9,158 bases of DNA from Alphaproteobacteria bacterium (GTDB lineage Bacteria > Pseudomonadota > Alphaproteobacteria > Sphingomonadales > Sphingomonadaceae): positions 1 to 9,158 of the forward strand of contig JAQGLH010000105.1 in the NCBI GenBank assembly GCA_028293005.1, written 5' to 3'. Each line of letters opens with the position of its first letter. Within the stretch, counting starts at the first letter, position 1. The notes beneath the pieces are model-generated. The model saw only the letters and a program-made list of their open reading frames with translations. It did not search any database and had not been told where the DNA came from. Of this stretch, positions 6,153 through 9,158 are shown piece after piece. The position numbers and the translations under genes are program-made.

Positions 6153-8675
6153 ATGACTGCAGATTCCGGCACCAGCGCAAGACTAACCCTTCTCCGCGAG
6201 ACCCAACGTTGGCGCGAGGTCGCTCGGCGCATCTGGGCGCACCGCTGGGGACGCGTGGCGGTGTTCGCGGCGGCGGTGCCGCTCGTCGGCTATGTTCTGC
6301 TGTGGCTGCTGTTCGCGCGCGGGCTGCCGTCGGCGGAGTCGCTGCTCACCTATCAGCCGCCGCTGCCGACCAACCTGCGCGATATCAACGGCGAGCCGGT
6401 CCAGAGCTTCGCGCGCGAACGCCGCGTCGAGCTCCAATATGAGGAATTCCCGCCGCGGCTCATCGAAGCCTTCGTCTCGGCCGAGGACAAGACCTTCTTC
6501 AGCCATGGCGGCATCGACTATCCGGGCGTGTTCGGCGCCGTATTCGACTATGTGCGCAAGATGGGGTCGGGCGAGCGCGCGCGCGGCGGCTCGACGATCA
6601 CCCAGCAGGTCGCGAAGAATTTGCTGCTCGGCAACGAATATTCGATCACGCGCAAGATCAAGGAGGCGTTCCTCGCCCGCCGCATCGAGAATGTCCTCTC
6701 GAAGCAGCAGATCCTGGAGCTTTATCTCAATGAGATATTCCTCGGCCGCAACGCCTATGGCGTGCAATCGGCTGCGCGGGCCTATTTCAACAAGGACGTC
6801 GACCAGCTGGCCTTGCCGGAAATGGCGTATCTCGCCGTCCTCCCCAAGGCGCCGAACAATTACAGCCCCGAACGCTACGCCGCTCGCGCGCTCACTCGAC
6901 GCAATTATGTGCTCAACGAAATGGAGCGCAACGGCTATATCACCGCGGCCGAACGTAACGCCGCGAGCCTGGCGCCAATCGGCACGATCAAGGGCGGCGG
7001 CTACGGCTTCCGCAACATCGGCGGCTATTATGTCGAGGAAGTGCGGCGCCAGCTCGTCCAGCGCTATGGCGAGAAGACCGAAAAAGGGCCGAACGGCGTC
7101 TATACCGGCGGGCTGTGGGTGCGGACCTCGCTCAACGTGCCGATGCAAAGGGCGGCCGAGACGGCGCTGCGCGACGCGCTGATGCGCTACGACCACGGCC
7201 GCGGCTGGCGCGATTCCGGCCTCAGCGTCGATATGTCACGCGACTGGCGCAACCAGCTCGCCCTCGCCGATTACGGCGTCGGCTACCCCGATTGGCGCGC
7301 CGCGGTGGTGGTCGACAAGGCCGCGAGCGAAGCGACGATCGGCTTCGCCGACGGCACCACCGCAAGCCTGCCCGCCTCGGCCGCATCGATGCCCAAGCGC
7401 GGCACCCAGACCGCGGCGTTCAACTTCCTCCGGCCCGGGATGATCGTCGCAGTCAAGCCCGACGGCAACAGCTACGCGTTGCGCTGGATCCCCGAAGTGT
7501 CGGGCGGCATGGTCGCCGAGGAAGTTTCGACCGGGCGCGTGCTGGCGATGCAGGGCGGTTTCGCGATGAGTGGGCGCGAGGCATTCAATCGTGCCACCCA
7601 GGCCCAGCGCCAGCCGGGCTCGACGTTCAAGCCGGTCGTCTATTCGGCCGCGCTCGACAACGGCATGACCCCGGCATCGATCATCGTCGATGGCCCGTTC
7701 TGCGTCTGGCAGGGTGCCGGCCTTGGCCAGAAATGCTTCCGCAATTTCTCCGGCAGTAACGCGGGACCGCAAACGATGCGCTGGGGGATCGAGCAATCGC
7801 GCAACCTGATGACGGTGCGCGCCGCGAACCAGACCGGCATGGGCAAGGTCGTCAAGCTCGCCAAGCGGCTCGGAGTCGGCGATTACCCACCCTATCTGGC
7901 GATCGCGCTCGGCGCGGGCGACACGACCGTGCTGAGGATGACCAACGCGTTCGCGATGCTCGCCAACAGCGGCAAGGAGCTCAAGCCGACGTTGATCGAC
8001 TATATCCAGGACCGCAACGGCAAGGTTATCTACCGCGCCGACACGCGCCCGTGCGACCGTTGCAACGCGCGTGACTGGGACGGACGGCCGATGCCGCGCC
8101 CACCGCTGCGCACCAAGCAATTGCTCGACCCGATGACCGCCTACCAGATGATCCACATCCTCGAGGGCGTGGTGCAGCGCGGGACCGCCCAGACGCTGCG
8201 CGAGCTCGGCCGCCCGCTGTTCGGCAAGACCGGCACCACCAGCGGCCCGACCAACGTCTGGTTCATCGGCGGCAGCCCCGATCTCGTCGCCGGAGTCTAT
8301 ATGGGTTTCGACCAGCCCCGGCCGATGGGCGGCTATGCGCAGGGCGGCACGCTGGCCGCGCCGATCTTCAAGCAATTCGCCCAGACTGCGTTCAAGGACG
8401 TGCCACCGACCCCGTTCCGCGCGCCGGCCGGGATCAGGATGGTGCGCATCGACCGGCGTTCGGGCCGTAAGGTGTTCGGCGCCTGGCCGCCATCGGACGA
8501 TCCGAAAGCAGCGGTGATCTGGGAGGCATTCAAGCCCGAGAGCGAGCCGCGCCGCTCGATCCGCCGCGACGAGCTCGACAAACGTGCCGCCGCCGAGAAG
8601 CAGCGCTCGTCCGCGCGGCAGGCCGTGCAACGCCAGGACAGCGATTTCTTGCAACAAGAGGGCGGGATTTACTAA
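6153..8675 (+). CDS. mrcA: Class A penicillin-binding protein 1A (bifunctional transglycosylase/transpeptidase)
   Basis: Polymerises lipid II into glycan strands and crosslinks stem peptides in the periplasm. Length is 840 aa with a short cytoplasmic N-terminus and a transmembrane anchor at about 35-55. The GT51 domain (about 85-265) has catalytic E111 in EDKTFFSHGG, GGSTITQQ (145-152), second Glu E171 in RKIKEAFLARRIE, and ELYLNEIFLGRNAYG (189-203). An OB-like insert (about 365-450) is typical of PBP1A rather than PBP1B. The transpeptidase domain (about 450-745) has the nucleophile motif S490-TFK493, S549-R-N551 and K692-TG694. A basic, glutamine-rich tail follows (800-840). All four cysteines (517, 528, 634, 637) lie in the transpeptidase region. 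ATG 6153 has GAGG 9 nt upstream. It is likely co-transcribed with the amidase, and prfB starts 39 nt after its stop. Confidence 0.97.
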   Translation: MTADSGTSARLTLLRETQRWREVARRIWAHRWGRVAVFAAAVPLVGYVLLWLLFARGLPSAESLLTYQPPLPTNLRDINGEPVQSFARERRVELQYEEFPPRLIEAFVSAEDKTFFSHGGIDYPGVFGAVFDYVRKMGSGERARGGSTITQQVAKNLLLGNEYSITRKIKEAFLARRIENVLSKQQILELYLNEIFLGRNAYGVQSAARAYFNKDVDQLALPEMAYLAVLPKAPNNYSPERYAARALTRRNYVLNEMERNGYITAAERNAASLAPIGTIKGGGYGFRNIGGYYVEEVRRQLVQRYGEKTEKGPNGVYTGGLWVRTSLNVPMQRAAETALRDALMRYDHGRGWRDSGLSVDMSRDWRNQLALADYGVGYPDWRAAVVVDKAASEATIGFADGTTASLPASAASMPKRGTQTAAFNFLRPGMIVAVKPDGNSYALRWIPEVSGGMVAEEVSTGRVLAMQGGFAMSGREAFNRATQAQRQPGSTFKPVVYSAALDNGMTPASIIVDGPFCVWQGAGLGQKCFRNFSGSNAGPQTMRWGIEQSRNLMTVRAANQTGMGKVVKLAKRLGVGDYPPYLAIALGAGDTTVLRMTNAFAMLANSGKELKPTLIDYIQDRNGKVIYRADTRPCDRCNARDWDGRPMPRPPLRTKQLLDPMTAYQMIHILEGVVQRGTAQTLRELGRPLFGKTGTTSGPTNVWFIGGSPDLVAGVYMGFDQPRPMGGYAQGGTLAAPIFKQFAQTAFKDVPPTPFRAPAGIRMVRIDRRSGRKVFGAWPPSDDPKAAVIWEAFKPESEPRRSIRRDELDKRAAAEKQRSSARQAVQRQDSDFLQQEGGIY

Positions 8676-8703
8676 CCCGCCGCTTGTGCCCGTTTAAGTC
8701 TGT

Positions 8704-8709
8704 AAGGAA
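8704..8709 (+). promoter_or_regulatory. prfB: Ribosome binding site of prfB
   Basis: AAGGAA ends 5 nt before ATG 8715 and fixes the start of release factor 2. No terminator or promoter is evident in the 39-nt gap after the PBP1A stop, so co-transcription with it is likely. Confidence 0.75.
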
Positions 8710-8714
8710 ACAAG

Positions 8715-9158
8715 ATGCGCGCTGAAGCGCAAACCCATGTCGACCAGATCAAGTCTGCGATCGACCTCCTCCGCCGCTTCCTCGACTGGGACCGCGCGCT
8801 GCGCCGCCTCGACGAGCTCAATCAGCGCGTCGAGGACCCGTCGCTGTGGAACGATGCCAGGGCGGCGCAGGAGGTGATGCGCGAGCGGCGACGCCTCGAC
8901 GAAGCGGTCAACGCGACGCGTGTGATCCAGCAGGAGCTCGACGATAATGTCGAGCTGATCGAGATGGGGGAGGCCGAGGGCGACAATGCGCTGGTCGATG
9001 ACGCGGTTGCCGCGCTCGCCGCGCTCGCCGAACGCGCCGAGCGGGCCAAGGTCCAGGCTTTGCTCGCCGGCGAGGTCGATGCCAATGACACCTATGTCGA
9101 GGTCAATGCCGGCGCAGGCGGCACCGAAAGCCAGGATTGGGCGGAAATGCTCCAGCGC
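8715..9158 (+). CDS. prfB: Peptide chain release factor 2 (partial, C-terminus off the window)
   Basis: Recognises UGA and UAA stop codons and releases the finished peptide from the ribosome. The first 148 residues are present and the frame stays open to the right edge. They match the N-terminal helical region (IDLLRRFLDWDRALRRLDELNQRVEDPSLWND, read as a pattern) and the start of the PCRF domain. VNAGAGGTESQDWAEMLQR at about 130-148 corresponds to the E. coli RF2 signature (GSGGTEAQDWASML) and not to RF1 (GAGGDEA). The codon-recognition SPF and catalytic GGQ motifs lie beyond the window. At the place where many bacteria carry an in-frame UGA and a +1 frameshift (E. coli codon 26), this gene reads straight through as CTC GAC (8781-8786), so it needs no recoding. 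Confidence 0.95.
   Translation, partial: MRAEAQTHVDQIKSAIDLLRRFLDWDRALRRLDELNQRVEDPSLWNDARAAQEVMRERRRLDEAVNATRVIQQELDDNVELIEMGEAEGDNALVDDAVAALAALAERAERAKVQALLAGEVDANDTYVEVNAGAGGTESQDWAEMLQR

Noticed and set aside
7236..8657. 473-codon open frame on the minus strand opposite the PBP1A gene
   Set aside because: Antisense shadow; no recognisable domain, while the plus strand carries all PBP1A catalytic motifs.

Overview
The window looks like a chromosomal housekeeping block from an alphaproteobacterium, most probably a sphingomonad (Sphingomonas or a close relative). The reasons are very high GC with strong third-position GC, an RNase E whose S1 domain is split by a long acidic insert and whose C-terminus ends in a GWW motif, and the gene order rne / cell-wall amidase / PBP1A / prfB, which as I recall is widespread in alphaproteobacteria. 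I see no mobile element, CRISPR array, tRNA, rRNA or sign of recent gene transfer.

The layout is two divergent gene groups. Leftward (minus strand) from about 4700 run rne (ribonuclease E, 943 aa), a rho-independent terminator, a periplasmic BepA-like M48 metalloprotease with a TPR tail (460 aa), and a DsbA-family thiol oxidoreductase. The last overlaps the protease stop codon in a GTGA junction and runs off the left edge. Rightward (plus strand) from about 5120-5170 run a zinc N-acetylmuramoyl-L-alanine amidase, a class A penicillin-binding protein of the PBP1A type (840 aa), and the first 148 codons of prfB (release factor 2), which runs off the right edge. Between the two groups lie about 470 nt rich in inverted repeats, probably including a long structured rne leader.

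Functionally, the left group joins RNA turnover to envelope protein quality control (a protease/chaperone plus a disulfide enzyme). The right group joins peptidoglycan synthesis and cleavage to translation termination. The gene set is ordinary, and I found no evidence of an undescribed biological system. The parts most worth checking are the rne leader with its nested hairpins, the terminator placed only 36 nt before the protease start, the translational coupling of protease and thiol oxidoreductase, two cysteine pairs in the PBP1A transpeptidase domain, and the absence of the RF2 programmed frameshift.
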